Of a stretch of DNA of 64,000 nt, positions 42,691 through 53,953 are shown piece by piece; the stretch's first letter is position 1, and each line of letters begins with the position of its first letter. A model generated the notes under the pieces. That model worked only from the letters and a program-made list of their open reading frames with translations. It was not told the DNA's origin and did no database searches. Both the position numbers and the translations under genes were made by a program. The stretch lies in the NCBI GenBank assembly GCA_037176885.1, contig JAWWNJ010000201.1, forward strand, positions 270,053 to 334,052, written 5' to 3'. The DNA is from Favolaschia claudopus. Its lineage: Eukaryota > Basidiomycota > Agaricomycetes > Agaricales > Mycenaceae.

Positions 42691-45221
42691 TCATCCCCCC
42701 CTTGGAATGCGGCGCCTCGACGCATAGATCGCACCTGAGCTGGAGTTGACAAGCGGTCACGGAAGGGAAGGGAATCGAAGGCAGCAACAGCAATGGAGCG
42801 AGGTTTGGAAGGGTATTTGCGGTAGAAAGCAGCGACAGCGTCCGGGGCAAAGACATTAGAGTGCTTCACCCATTGATCATGGGACGGGTCATAACCCTTC
42901 CAGCGAACAAAGTACCATAGACTCCCGTAGCGGATCTTGGCATCCAATATCTCCTCGACCTCCCATTGCTTGTCGCCAGGAACGTCAAGGACTGGTGGCG
43001 GCTCTTCGTGTCTGGGGCGAGTGGGGAATGGATCGGCTTCCACAAGCTGAAGTTTCACGACAGGGAAGACAGGGTGGAGGGCAGAGTACCGGGGCGGCAG
43101 CTCCAGTTTGAAGGCACCATTACCGACGACCTTCAGAACCTTGAAGGGGCCGATACGCCGGTGGGAGAATTTCACCGAAGGGCGGGTGGTGCGGATATCT
43201 GAAGCATCAACCCACACCCGGTCACCAACCTTGATGTCTGGAGCTGGTGTCCGCCGGCGGTCATAGTACTGCTTGTACTCTGCTTTGGCCTTGACAAGTG
43301 CTGCCTTCGCCTCGGAAACCCCTGATGCAATCCGATCGTGGAACTCGTTCACAGCCTCCAACCTAGAGCGTGCAGCGTGGGGCTCAAAGCCCATCCGTGG
43401 AAGCCGACCAGTGTCCGTCATGAACGGTACCTGCTGCGTGGAGGAGTGCATGTGGTTGTTGTACGCAAACTCCGCTGCAGGTAGCAGCTCATCCCAGTCG
43501 TCCTGCTTGTAATTGGTGAAGAGTCGGACGTACTGCTCGAGTTCCTGGTTAACACGCTCCGTTTGGCCATCGGTCTGCGGGTGGTAGGCCGTAGAAGTGG
43601 CTGGGGTGACCCCAACGAGGCGCCAAAGCTCGCGCGTGAACTCTGCGATGAACTGGGTGCCACGATCCGAGATGTACTTCTCTGGCAGGCCATGGTGGCG
43701 CCAGACGTTCCGGTAGTACAGCCGAGCAGCACCAACCGCGTCGATGGTGGTGTGACACTCCATGAAGTGCGCTCTCTTCCCAAGGGCACAGACAACGACC
43801 ATGACTGCATCGTATCCATGGGCCTCGGGAAGCTCGACGATAAAGTCGACCGACACGGTGTGCCAGCGCTCTTCTGGGATCTCTGTGGGGTGGAGCTCAC
43901 CAATCGGCAGTTGACGAAGCGCCTTGGTGCGGCAGCACAAGTCACAAGTCGCGACATACCGACCGACATGGCGCGACAGCTGGGGCCACCAGTAGTTCCG
44001 AGACACGAGCTCCAGGGACTTGAAACGACCAGCATGGCCTGCAACGCGCGTGTCATGGTGCTGCTCCAGGATGCGTCGGCGGAGGTCCTTGTCTCGGGGG
44101 ACGACAATCTTCCCCCGGAAGTAAAGGAGTCCACCTTCAATACGCCATTCCGAAGACCGGGCGGACCGCACACCTCGGGCCTTGAGGAGTTCCTTCGCAG
44201 TCAGGGCAATGGGCTCTTCAAGGTCGGGGTCTCCAGCAAGCGCATCACGAATGTCGCGCAGGAGGGGAGCCTCAGGGCCAGCAATAACCAGGGCCTCGGT
44301 GGCCCGAACGTGGAACAGCTCGGGTCGAAGCAGGGTAACGTCCTGGTTATCGTCCTGCACTCCATGGTCCGGTCTCCGAGAAAGCGCGTCGGGGCGACCC
44401 ATGAGGCGACCCGGTTGGTGGTGCAGCGAGAAGTCGAAACGGGAGAGGTAGAGAGACCACCGAGCTTGGCGACGGTTGAGCTTCTGGGCCTTCCGGAAAT
44501 ATTCCAGGTTTTTGTGGTCCGTCCAGATCTCAACTGGGTGCTGCGCGCCCTCAAGGAAGTGGCGCCACTCCTCAAGGGCTCGCACGATCGCAAGCATCTC
44601 CTTGTCGTGAATCTCGTAATTCCGCTGCACCTCGTTCAGGCGTTTGGAGTAGAACGCAACCGGATGCCACTTGCCATCGTCACCCTGCTGGGAGAGGACG
44701 GCGCCGGTGGCATAGTCAGAGCTGTCAGCCTCGAGCCGGTACGGGCGTTCGGGGTTCGGGAGAACCAGAACGGGGTCCCGAGTCACCCGCCGCTTGAGCT
44801 CGTCAAAGGCAGCTTGCTCTTCAGGCCCCCAGGTCCCAGGCAATGCCCTTCTTGGTGAGTCTGAAGAGGGCTTGAGCAACGTCTGAGAAGCCCGCAATGA
44901 ACCGGCGGTAGAAGTTTGTGAAGCCAAGGAACTGCTGCACATCCTTCTTATTCTCAGGCGCTGGCCAAGCTGCCACTCCTGCAAACCTTTACAGGGTCCA
45001 TCTCGACGTGGTTGTGGGAGATAATCACCGCCGAGGTACTCAATGGAGGTCCGCTCAAACTCACACTTCTCGGCTCGAAGGTAAAGCTTGTTTGCGCGAA
45101 GCCTCCGCAAGGACCTCTCGGACGATCTCTCGATGCCGACGGATGTCTGAGTGGGCAATGAGGATATCGTCGAGGTAGACCATGACGTCGCCAGAGAGGA
45201 TAAGATTCTGGAAGATGTCAT
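42177..45221 (-). pseudogene. pol: Gypsy pol: RNase H, integrase and chromodomain
   Basis: Long open minus-strand frame; genuine pol ends near residue 843, where the LTR begins at 42690, and the rest is read-through. RNase H at about 160-285 ([18 protein letters not shown], then [16 protein letters not shown]). Integrase zinc finger at about 390-430 (HHDTRVAGH ... CDLC). Integrase core D, D, E at about 457-565 ([35 protein letters not shown]). Chromodomain at about 750-790 ([27 protein letters not shown]). The chromodomain is thought to steer insertion to histone-H3-methylated chromatin. The N-terminal 60 residues overlap the RT in another frame, so a frame change separates RT from this block. 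Confidence 0.9.
42691..42706 (-). other. Polypurine tract
   Basis: On the minus strand CCAAGGGGGGGATGA directly precedes the 3' LTR, the usual primer site for plus-strand DNA synthesis. Confidence 0.7.
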
Positions 45222-45613
45222 TCATCATGGTCTGGAAGGTTGCAGGGGAGTTGGTCAGACCGAAGTACATGACCAGCGGCTCAAACAGTCCCCGGTTGGT
45301 CCGGAACGCTGCCTTCCACTCGTCGCCTTCACGGATTCGAACGTTGTTAAAGCCCCATCGGACATCGAGCTTCGTGAAGTACCGGGGCTCCCCTGAGTCG
45401 GTTGATGAGGTCGTTGATTAAGGGGAGCGGGTAACAATTCTTCACGGTCATAGCGTTTAAAGCTCGATAGTCCCTGTACGAACCGAAGTCCGCCGTCCTT
45501 CTTCTTGACGAAGAAGACAGGTGAGGCCATAGGTGATTTTGACGGTCGAATCCGGCCAGTGCCAAGTCCCTCCTCGATGAAGGCATCAAGTTCCTTCTGT
45601 TCGAGAGGCGAGA
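45061..45613 (-). pseudogene. pol: Gypsy reverse transcriptase
   Basis: RNA-directed DNA polymerase of the element. Minus-strand motifs in order: [78 protein letters not shown], then the catalytic VYLDDILIA at about 45155-45181. The pieces fall in three frames, with breaks near 45480, 45380 and 45100. The solo LTR at 45620-46006 separates it from the upstream pol. Confidence 0.88.
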
Positions 45614-45619
45614 TTGGGT

Positions 45620-46006
45620 TGTCAGGGGAACCCCTGTTCTGCGCAGACATGACGCAAAGGAGACTTGGGCAACTTCTGCCCAAGTCCCATTACATCATTC
45701 CTGTGGAGCTCCATCAAACTGTGACAGAGTTCTATTTTTGGGTACACAAGATCCCAGTCCAACTACGTCATCAAGGTGGGAGCTTAGCATGTGATCGAGC
45801 CAGGGACTATTGCCGGTTGACCCGGCCTTGTGGGAATTAGTTAGTATATGTTTGCCACACCTAGCGTGGGAAACCTTAGCCTTCTTCTCTTTGGATTCTC
45901 CCTCGCTAGGTGCGCTGTAATGTATTCCTAGTAGCGTCTTTCATTAACTTTGGATTCTCCCTCGCTAGACCCTCGAGACATCTCGGGTCCTAAAGGTTGC
46001 CTTACA
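45620..46006 (+). mobile_element. Solo LTR of a related gypsy element inside pol
   Basis: Starts TGTCAGGGG at 45620 and ends CTTACA at 46006, in the opposite orientation to the host element. 387 bp, related but clearly diverged from the 331-bp host LTR. TTGGGT flanks it on both sides (45614-45619 and 46007-46012). Removing the LTR and one TTGGGT rejoins the pol frame as KVYPISPLEQ on the minus strand. Confidence 0.85.
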
Positions 46007-46032
46007 TTGGGTAGACCTTGCAGTTCGTGGGT

Positions 46033-47070
46033 TTAGGAGTCCGGCACGAGCTCAATGGCATGGTCCCAGGATCGGCGTTCAGGCAGCGAGTCAAAGGACT
46101 CCCTTGTTGAAAACATCGTCAAACTCTCGGGCCCATTCGGGAACGTCCGAGCGCGCCGGGGCTGAGTTTTTGGCGTATGCCTCAGCCAGGCGCTGGGAGA
46201 CGGTGCTTCCAGCACGGATATCCTCAGAAGGCAGGAACTGGGTGTAGAACACCCGGTCTCCCGGCTCAAGGGGGTCATCCACTTCATCCGCATCATCCAC
46301 TTCATCCACATCATCCTCGTCATCATCCTCGTAGTCCGGGAACAGCTCTGGCAAGGTCATCGTATTCATCTTCGCCTAAGTCTATGGCGCAGATGGATGG
46401 AAGGGGACCAAGTCGGAGCTGCCGGAGGATCTCAGCGGCCAGGCGGGACTCCTCGGCGTGCAGCGCGAGCCTCCAGGCGAACCTCGGTGCGGCACGTAGA
46501 GCACTCGCTGGGGCAATCTGCTCATCTTGACCTCTCGGGTGTCCCAGTCAATCTCCGGGTTATGCTTCCGGAGCCAGGAGTAGCCGAGGATGAGCTTCTG
46601 CTCCCAAGACGGGTAACAGCGAGCTGCATGCGCTCAGAGTGACCACGATACTGCAGCACGACGTCAGCCACCTCGCGGATTGCACCAGCCTCATTTGGCG
46701 AGCCATCCACATTGAAAACTGGAATGGGCTGTGCAAGGCGGCGGAGGGGGAGGCCAGACTTAGCTGCGAACTCAGAGTCAATGAAGTCTGAGGTGGCACC
46801 ACAGTCAACGAGACCTTCGAGGGAAAGCTTGGTGGCGTCCTGGACTGCCTGAATCTCAAGGGGGAGATGCAGGGAGTTGGCACCGGGTGCAGCAGCAACA
46901 GTATAGCGCTGAGGGAAGTCTACGTTCCCAAGGCTTTCGCCGGATGCGTGGGGAACGGAGGGGAGCAGGGGGTACGTCTTTCATTTCGGCAGGTTCAACA
47001 GATGTAACATTGGCAGACTCATCATACAAACATGCGAAACGACTAGGGGACGCGATCGAGGGCGTACCGC
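46033..47070 (-). pseudogene. pol: Gypsy aspartic protease and protease-RT linker
   Basis: The minus strand contains VDCGATSDFID near 46785-46820, a D-x-G-A-T/S protease active site (Cys in the variable place), then FNVDGSPNEAGAIREVADVV. After a frame change come QKLILGYSWLRKHNPEIDW, an acidic Asp/Glu-rich linker (46290-46350) and VPEWAREFDDVFNKG with RRSWDHAIELVPDS. It would cleave the Gag-Pol precursor. The linker joins RT across the solo LTR. Confidence 0.8.
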
Positions 47071-48200
47071 TCACTCGTCGCGTGGGAGAAAACCCTGCTC
47101 TTCCTCGGCGACTACAGACTCCGGCTCAGGGAGCGAGTCGGTGGTGGCAACCCGAGCCACCAGTTCGGAGAGGAGCTCGGACCCAAGCTGACGTATGACC
47201 TCGTCAAGGACATCAGCGGCTCGGACGTCAGCCGGGGTGGGGCAATCCCGGGCCAGGTGTGGACCGCCGCATCGGTAGCAGCCACGGGGAGGTCCTCTCC
47301 CGGAGCGCGTGCGATCAACGTCCATGGGGACTACCAGCGGAGGAGCAGGAGCTGGGCATGGCCCGAGGAGGAGGCGTAGGAACAACAGGGAAGACACCTG
47401 CTGGACGTGAGCGAGCGGCTGGCGGAGCTGAGGGGGTTTTCGGGAGAAGCCCAGCAGCACGAGCCCGCACGTGCGATTCGTACTGGCGGTACGCTCGGGT
47501 CCGCCAAGCCATGTAGTCGCGGAGGTCTGGGGGGGTCGCTGGACGAGGTGATGGCCGCATTGATGGCAGGGTCAAGGCCAGAGCGGAACTTGGTGACCTT
47601 GACCAACGGGTCAGCAAACCCAGCAAGGTCGAAGAGGTCTTCAAAGTCATCAGTGTACTTGAAGACATCCCGGGAGCCCATATAGTATGCCCTAGACTCG
47701 AGTTTGTGTAGGGCGTGGTCCTGCTCATTCTCCTCGACAAAGCGTGAGCAGAACTCCTTGGTGAAGGCGTCCCAGGTGAGGAAGGGGAAAGGGGTTTTGA
47801 TGGACATGCGCTCAGCCATTTTTGCGCAGAGTCTTTGGACATAAAGGACATGGTGAAACGCACTGCCTTTTCCTCGGACATCTCGCCACCTTCGACAAAC
47901 GCCTCCGGAACCAGTCGGATGTAAGTCCGAGCTGAGTGAAGGAAGGCCCGGCCAGCCGAGCGGTCGCCGTCAAAGACGAAAGGGGGGTTCGGTCGAAGGA
48001 CCGTTTTTGCTGCCGGGGTGAGGTTGGCAAAGAGTCCTGGACTCTCGGCCGGAGGCTCTGGAGGAGCGGCAGGGGTCGGAGCCAGTAGTAGTGGAAGGAT
48101 TGGCAGCAGTTTGAAAAAGCTCGACCAGACGGTCAACAGTCCTCTCGAGCCTATCCATCCGCTCGGCGGCGGCTGCAGCAGCGGCGGCAGAGTCGGTCAT
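47071..48200 (-). pseudogene. gag: Gypsy gag (capsid and nucleocapsid)
   Basis: The likely start is the ATG at 48198-48200 in a good context (CCACCATGAC), followed by an alanine run and ERMDRLERTVDRLVELFQ, a short coiled coil. Capsid pieces in other frames: PPFVFDGDRSAGRAFLHSA, RFTMSFMSKDSAQKW, FPFLTWDAFTKEFCSRFVEE and SRDVFKYTDDFEDLFDLAGF. It ends with a zinc knuckle CYRCGGPHLARDC near 47265. Frame changes near 48080, 47815, 47560 and 47400 break it. Confidence 0.85.
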
Positions 48201-48336
48201 GGTGGGCTCTAGAGAGGGGGAGGAGGGGGCAAGATTCGCGGTTTGCGCGTCCGAGACAGCAGAGGAGGAGTCCGACGAAGCGTCTGAAAAATCGCCAAGC
48301 GCGCAATCTTGACCTCCCTTGGAGCCTTTCTTCTGC

Positions 48337-48667
48337 TGTAAGGGCAACCTTTAGACCCGAGATGTCTCGAGGGTCTAGCGAGGGAGAATCCAAAGTTAAT
48401 TAAGAAGCTACTAAGAATACATCACACCGCACCTAGCGAGGGAGAATCCAAAGAGAAGAAGGCTGAGGATTCCCACGCTAGGTGCAGTAAACATATAGTA
48501 AACTAGTTCCACAAGCTCGGAGCAATCGGCAATGATCCCGGGCCAAGTCACATGCCTTACTCCACGATGACATAGGGCTTTGGGGATTTGACGGGAAAGT
48601 GGGAAATCTGCAGGAGGCCTGCGTCATAGGTGGCTGTGTAGTGCCAAAGAGGGGAGTTCCCCTGACA
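48337..48667 (-). repeat. 5' LTR of the gypsy element
   Basis: 331 bp, TG...CA bounded. It contains a duplicated block CTAGCGAGGGAGAATCCAAAG about 60 bases apart. Promoter and polyadenylation signals would lie here; I see no clear TATA box. Confidence 0.9.
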
Positions 48668-48672
48668 CTATG
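48668..48672. repeat. 5-bp target duplication of the gypsy element, right
   Basis: CTATG directly after the LTR end at 48667. Confidence 0.85.
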
Positions 48673-49436
48673 CTTAGAGGCTATGCCTCCATAGCTCTGC
48701 TAGTCCCCCCCAGTGTGCATCCCCTGAGTCTGTGACTCATAGCTGGCAGAGCGCTAGCAGAGCCTAGCGTCTGGGATGCACCCTAGCTCAGTTCTCTTGC
48801 CAGACGAGAGCAATAGAGGCTGGCCAGAGGATTCTGTGGAACGTGGAGCTTAGCCAGGGCGCACTGCAGGTGCAGTCCAGAGTTTACGAAGGAACATCAT
48901 CCTTCTGTAGCTCTGCTAGTCCGCCCTGGCTGCCAGCTGAAGATAGGCATCTGGACTATCTCCCAGATGCCATTGCGGCAGCCAATAATGCAGAGCATCA
49001 CTGCGCATTCTCCAATAAAGCTGGATCGGACACACCCATCAACATACGTAAACCCACCCTCCCCCCCCCAAATGCGGAAGTGCCATCAATTTGTACTTGC
49101 CCTAAGGTTCGCCCGTTTCTTGTGGTAAGGTGCTGTAGATTAAGAATTCTAGAGGCATTTATGCTACAGCGTACACTACACCTTCCCTATGGGTCTCAAT
49201 GTGCCGTGTTGAGGGTAAAGAAATTTGAGGATGACCATTGTCGCTGACGAAGTCGAACAAACGGCATGAAACGTGAGTTTTTTCGTTCGTTCATCAGTGT
49301 GTGAGATCCAGAGATCTGCGACCTCTTGGAACGGGCGGCTTCGATAGTCAAATCAAACAGAAAAACACATCGTTTTGAGCGTTAGAGGAAGCTTTGAGCT
49401 ACAAAACGAGGTACGAGCGCTCCCATTAAATCATTG
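48673..49436. other. No recognised gene
   Basis: Right flank of the gypsy insertion. 48680-48890 contains blocks repeated in the left flank (GCTCTGCTAGT, GGATGCACCC, AGGCTGGCC). The open frame 48843-49247 has no recognisable domain. Confidence 0.35.
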
Positions 49437-49525
49437 AATGTCCCTCTCTTTTTCCTCTTTTTCTCTTTTTTCGTTTTGAAAAAACGCGATTTATTCCCAT
49501 CCACAGACATAGTACATGAGCCTTT
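49437..49525 (-). repeat. Dispersed terminus, inverted copy of 59926-60015
   Basis: On the minus strand it reads GGCTCATGTACTATGTCTGT then GGATGGGAATAAATCGCG and a purine-rich AAAGAGAAAAAG tract. The counterpart at 59926 matches for about 85 bases. Confidence 0.6.
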
Positions 49526-49649
49526 GTTTCGCCCCGTCAAAAGTTGTCCATCAGCACCACCTTCCTAATTGAGGGGCCCTGTCAATGAGGTCTGTGTGTG
49601 ATCGGGACATTCCCGCGTGCCTCTTGCGATAGCTGGAAATAGATGTCGC

Positions 49650-49893
49650 AGTCATCATTGATCATAATATTAGTCGCAAAAATCGGATTCCGATTATAAC
49701 TGGTTATAAGTCTGATCAGGGTTTATAGGCGGGTTATAAACCGACATAGGAAATTTATGACCCCGTCTCCGAATACTTCGATCTTGGCTTATGACTGCCT
49801 ATAAAGCCTGATTAGACCTATAACCCATTATAATCGGTTATAATTGAAATCCGATTTTTGCGACAATTTAAATTAAGATTGATCATCGAAAAG
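49650..49893. mobile_element. Foldback MITE (GTCGCAAAAATCGG)
   Basis: GTCGCAAAAATCGGATT at 49673 is exactly complementary to the segment ending at 49864. The arms continue inward through GGTTATAA and CTGATCAGG. A weaker outer match (ATTGATCAT / ATGATCAAT) extends the element to about 49650-49893. Confidence 0.65.
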
Positions 49894-49986
49894 GAATACG
49901 GATTTGGATCTTCCTTCTTCCTGGGGATTTGGCCGTGGGAACGATTAATAAATGTGCTTAAGTAAGGTGCGGGGATCCCACGCTCT

Positions 49987-52850
49987 CTAGGTGGCCAAGT
50001 GAACGGCACCAATACAGGCAAGTAACAAACACTCAGTCTCCCCCCTGTCCAGCCAAACGATCCCGATGTTTTGTGATAATACCGATAAATTCCAAAACCC
50101 CGCTGTAAGCCAGATGATTGAAGTCCGGTAGACGACTCCGCCCGTCGTGCTCGCCTGATACTGTCGGGCGGTCCAGACGTCGTCCATTTGATCAAGAGCC
50201 GAGTGCCAGTCTTTAAGAACAGGCGCCATGGTTCGAAGTATCGGAGGGAACTGTCTTTGAAAATCTTGAACTTTGATGATTGCCCTGATAGCCCCCTCCC
50301 GCTCGTCGGCCGAGCGCGACCTTACATGCAGCCGCCACGCTAGCTCTTGGCTTGACAGGGGAAGCAGATCCATGCTTGGTCGTTGCGCATGAAAAAGGGT
50401 AGCCCAAAACGGTGGTGTAGAAGAAGGCCCAAAGGTCATCGAGAGGTGATTGTAAATAAGGTTGTGACGCATCCAAAGCTGCCCGCAACCGAACCGACAT
50501 GAACTCAACTGTGCCCTATGCGCCAGACTGAGTGAAAATGTAAGGATTCGAGGTAAAAAAGGCTCACTGATAATGACCTCGCATCAGCGCGCGCAGCGGT
50601 GAAGTAGTCTTGCATACAAGCCGACAGATCGAATCGGTCAAGATAGCTTTACAGCCACGGGGTCTACCGAGAGCAATCACAGCACTTCGACCTCCGAGGC
50701 GCGCTTCGGATCCCAAGTGCCAAGGGTCACCGAGGTAGATGACTTTAGATGAAATGACTCCAACTGCTTGTCAAGATGCTCCGATCCCTCCTCTTCTAGC
50801 GTGGTGTCAGCGCCCCAAGACTGCACTCGATCGTGGCAAAGTCTTAGTATGTTGCCCGATGCTAGGGTCGCGTTGAAGCCAGCCTCGCTCGTAAGAGCCA
50901 GCCACCCTAAGGACAAGTTAAAGGAAAACGAGGTTCTAGATACTAATTTTTGCACCCTAGAAGCGCGTGGAGTATCGATTCACACAAATCTTCAGCACCG
51001 GCGCATCGTTCCAAGGACATCCCCTCCTCCTTCATAAATGCAGATAATCATTGGCCGGCGGTCCGGATCGGGGTTGACTTTGCTATCCTTCGAGAACGAC
51101 CAATGCACTGAAGTGTCGTTGCCGTTTTCTGTGGGCTCGAAAAGTGCAGAAGATACAGGTCGGCCGCTTTTGAAGCATGCTTGAAACCAGGTCTGGGTGA
51201 TGGGAAGTCCAAAAAGCCCGGAACAAGCAGATGCCATCGCCGTTTCGTTCAATGGCCCCGGCCAGAGGTCTTGGGAGAAGAAACCCGGACAACACAGCTG
51301 TCAGGCACCGATGAAGGGGCGGAACCTTTGGGAGCTATACGAAAGCGCGAGGCTGCACTTTGAAAGACCTCAAGACCATCCTCGGGAGTGAAAGCCGCGC
51401 CCAGTGTGCGAAACTCTGGGGCAACACATGCTGATGCTGCAACCGCTTCGTCGTGATACTTCACAGATCGGGATCTCTGGGGCAATTTGTGGGAACACTC
51501 GAAATAGAGAGTGGGAAAACAGTTTGGGCGTACGGGGAATGTCGATAGCAACTGACGGTCCCTGGTGATTGGTGATTCCCAGGAGCTTGAACACAGCTCA
51601 GACCAAGAAATCGAGCGCAGACAGCACTCACAAGAGGGCTGCGGAGACGGCGACTGCCGTATCTTTATCAATTCGAAAGTTTTTTTTGTGCCGGAGCCTC
51701 AAGTTCAAGTCGTTTCAGAATAACGGGGAAACGAGGAAATCAAAGAGGAAAGTCATACCAAGTTGCTTCTGGCCTGTAGTGGGCCTGTTTAAGCTTCACG
51801 CTCATCTACTGCGCATTTACGCAACCACACCGCCAAGTATAATGAGAACTTGCCTTTACGGTCTTTCGACGCCTGGGTTTTGGACTGTGTGAGGCTCGCG
51901 TGCGGCGGGGTCCACCATTCAGACAGGTTTCAGGTTGGAGGCCAATAAATGAGACGCTTTGGGTAGCAGTCCTTGGTCGGAAGGCAAAGCTGAGCCTTGA
52001 TTACAAGGGTTCCACGGCCTCGGCAGGTCAGTGAATGAGAAAGGATGGCCACACGACGAGCGATGCAAGTCCGTATTGTCGCTGCCGTCCAGCGCAAGGT
52101 GATCACCATCAGTGAAAGATGGAAATCCAGCATCTTCAGCGTCCTGCCAGAGGAAGACAGACCAAAGCATGCGCACCACATCTTTGCGGCCGGAGGGGGA
52201 CCTCAGATCGCCACGGCAGGCTTACAGCGAGGCCGCCGTTGTGGAAGATAAGGACCCGAAAGTCGCAAGTGGCCTGGTTATAACCAAAGACGAGCCTGAA
52301 GGCACGCTCAAGGGTAGCGCTACGAAGAGCTCGAGCGTAGGTTCCCGCCTGCCATATGAGCTCCGGCCCACGCCTTCTTCACCTCCACCGGAATCCCGAA
52401 CTTGTGGATTTGTCGCATCCAAGAAGCCCCAACAGCAAGGAAGGGCCTTGGGATTGAAGTCTTTTTCGTGGAGCCCCACAACGTCCGGTTTCAGCGGAGC
52501 GGCTGAATCGATGCCATCCACAGTAGCCTCCTCGTTGCGGTGGAAATAGAGCTGCGGGTACCATCGCTTCTGTCTGGGGCTTCAGCACGAACTTGCCGAT
52601 GCTGGGGTGTGCATTCGCGAGCCGGTCGTACGCGCTATTGATTGCTTGCACGCAGTCATTGAGGAAGACGCAAAGCATTTCGTAACTCTGGCGACTCCCG
52701 ATCGACAGGTTTCGGCGCCGGGGAATGGATGTCAATCTCGCCGAGTGCACTCGAGGCAACTGTGGTCGTCCAGAGTGGGATGAAGCGGTCCTTTGTGCCC
52801 GTCAGTGATCAGGCCTGCAATGTAGGTGGACATTAGCCGCTTCGGGGATA
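49987..52850 (-). pseudogene. FunK1-like fungal protein kinase, decayed
   Basis: Minus-strand pieces follow the order of the FunK1-type kinases expanded in Agaricomycetes. Near 52500 is LYFHRNEEATVDGIDSAAPL then KPDVVGLHE, the usual N-terminal 'L+PD' region. Near 50960-51250 is RPMIICIYEGGGDVLG. Near 50720-50960 is LTSEAGFNATLASGNILRL, where a catalytic loop would be, without a visible HRD. At 50430-50530 is GTVEFMSVRLRAALDASQPY followed by LQSPLDDLWAFFYTT, the clearest hallmark. A C-terminal helical tail ends near 49990. Many frame changes and a missing catalytic aspartate argue for a pseudogene. Some breaks may be introns. Confidence 0.5.
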
Positions 52851-53694
52851 GCATCTGCGAGATTCTTTGAGGCGAAAACTGCCAGATGTAGCTAGTCTCG
52901 TAAACAAGACAGATAGTCGTTCAAACGTATATAAAGTCTTGGACGTATGAGGGGGGTCGGCGAGAAACGACAATTGATTGGCTCGGCTTGATCACGGCAT
53001 CCATTCTAGGAAAGGTCGCTACGATGGCCATCACACACCAAAGCATTGCGTGCTCGCATTGAGCTCGATGGTAAAGCTCACCGCTAAAACTGACCTGTAT
53101 CAAGGTAGATTTTCATCTTCGAAGTAAACCCACACAATTCTTGCTATTTGTCCGCCGACAGTTCGTAAATTGCGTATAAACGTGTTTTCGCCGACAATGG
53201 ACGAAGATTTGACCTTAAGCCGCTGCTAAAACAAGATTTTTGTGTCAAGGTATGCATACAGTACTTCGAGCATATTCTTGAGGCTCAGAAGGCTACCAGT
53301 ATGCTCAGAGGTATCGAAAGCAGGAGCAGTTGCCCGATTTAGCAGAATTTCCCAATTTGGCAGGGTTTCCAAATAGAGTGAATTTAAAACTCCGCAGTGA
53401 TCGATGTCGCTTCTCCACGGGACCCCTTAACAAATCCGTGACTAAGATGTAGCCGCCAAACTCGTCGGCCATATCCTTCTTCAGCTCCGACTGGAGCGAA
53501 GCGATGGTGCTGTGTCGAGCGTTGTGGCGTGAGCCGTCGTTCGACTATGTGGAGTGTTGTGGGTGTGTCGGACGAGGAGGGGGATTTTATGGGCGTAACT
53601 GGCTCCAAAGCCATGGTGCACTGATTGAGACTGATTGGCCCAACACGGTGCGCAACACGTGACTGACATGTGTCGTGGCGCGGCAACCCCGGGC
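52851..53694. other. Possible leader of the kinase remnant; otherwise unassigned
   Basis: The minus-strand frame 53384-53686 is Ser/Thr/Pro-rich (MALEPVTPIKSPSSSDTPTT) and could be a disordered N-terminus of the kinase remnant to its left, but I see no continuous splicing path. Confidence 0.25.
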
Positions 53695-53840
53695 GGTATC
53701 GAAAACGCGGCTAGCTGATATTGATCAGGCGGCCTTCCAGGCCATCAAGTCCATCAATTGCCAGCATTCAGAGAGTCAGAGAATCAGAAACGAAAATGAC
53801 CGATTCGGTGTCGCCGGACTACCATATATAGTATTTTCGT
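53695..53840 (+). mobile_element. Short relative of the insertion at 41763-42551
   Basis: GGTATCGAAAACGCGGCTAG and the following 60 bases (including GATATTGATCAGGCGGCC) match the left end of the element in the gypsy LTR. The match ends near ATATATAGTATTTTCG, which resembles that element's right end, so this is an internally deleted copy. Confidence 0.6.
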
Positions 53841-53894
53841 GACAATGTCACGCATGTCATCTAGTGTGACATTATGCAGAAATGCATATTGCTC

Positions 53895-53953
53895 ATAATG
53901 CATAGGGTTTGGGGGGTCCACGGGCCTTATGCATTATGAGCTATCCGACTGTA
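53895..53953 (-). mobile_element. Terminus of the TACAGTYGGAT element (opposite end type)
   Basis: On the minus strand 53953 begins TACAGTCGGATAGCTCATAA, matching the terminus at 27150, and again carries CATAATGCAT repeats. Confidence 0.5.

Larger units (their letters stand above)
41559..48667 (-). mobile_element. Ty3/gypsy chromodomain retrotransposon (chromovirus)
   Basis: Complete insertion read on the minus strand: 5' LTR (48337-48667), gag, protease, RT, RNase H, integrase with chromodomain, polypurine tract, 3' LTR (41559-42690, interrupted). The LTRs run TGTCAGGGG...CTTACA and the flanks carry CTATG. A solo LTR sits inside pol and a 789-bp element inside the 3' LTR. The coding region is broken by several one-base frame changes. 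LTRs differ only in homopolymer lengths, implying a recent insertion. Confidence 0.93.

Noticed and set aside
43563..44858. 431-codon plus-strand open frame
   Set aside because: It is antisense to the gypsy RNase H-integrase region, which carries all the recognisable motifs; GC-rich codon bias keeps the opposite strand open.
50992..51295. Separate small gene on the minus strand
   Set aside because: Its position and the RPMIICIYEGGG stretch fit better as an internal piece of the decayed FunK1-like kinase.
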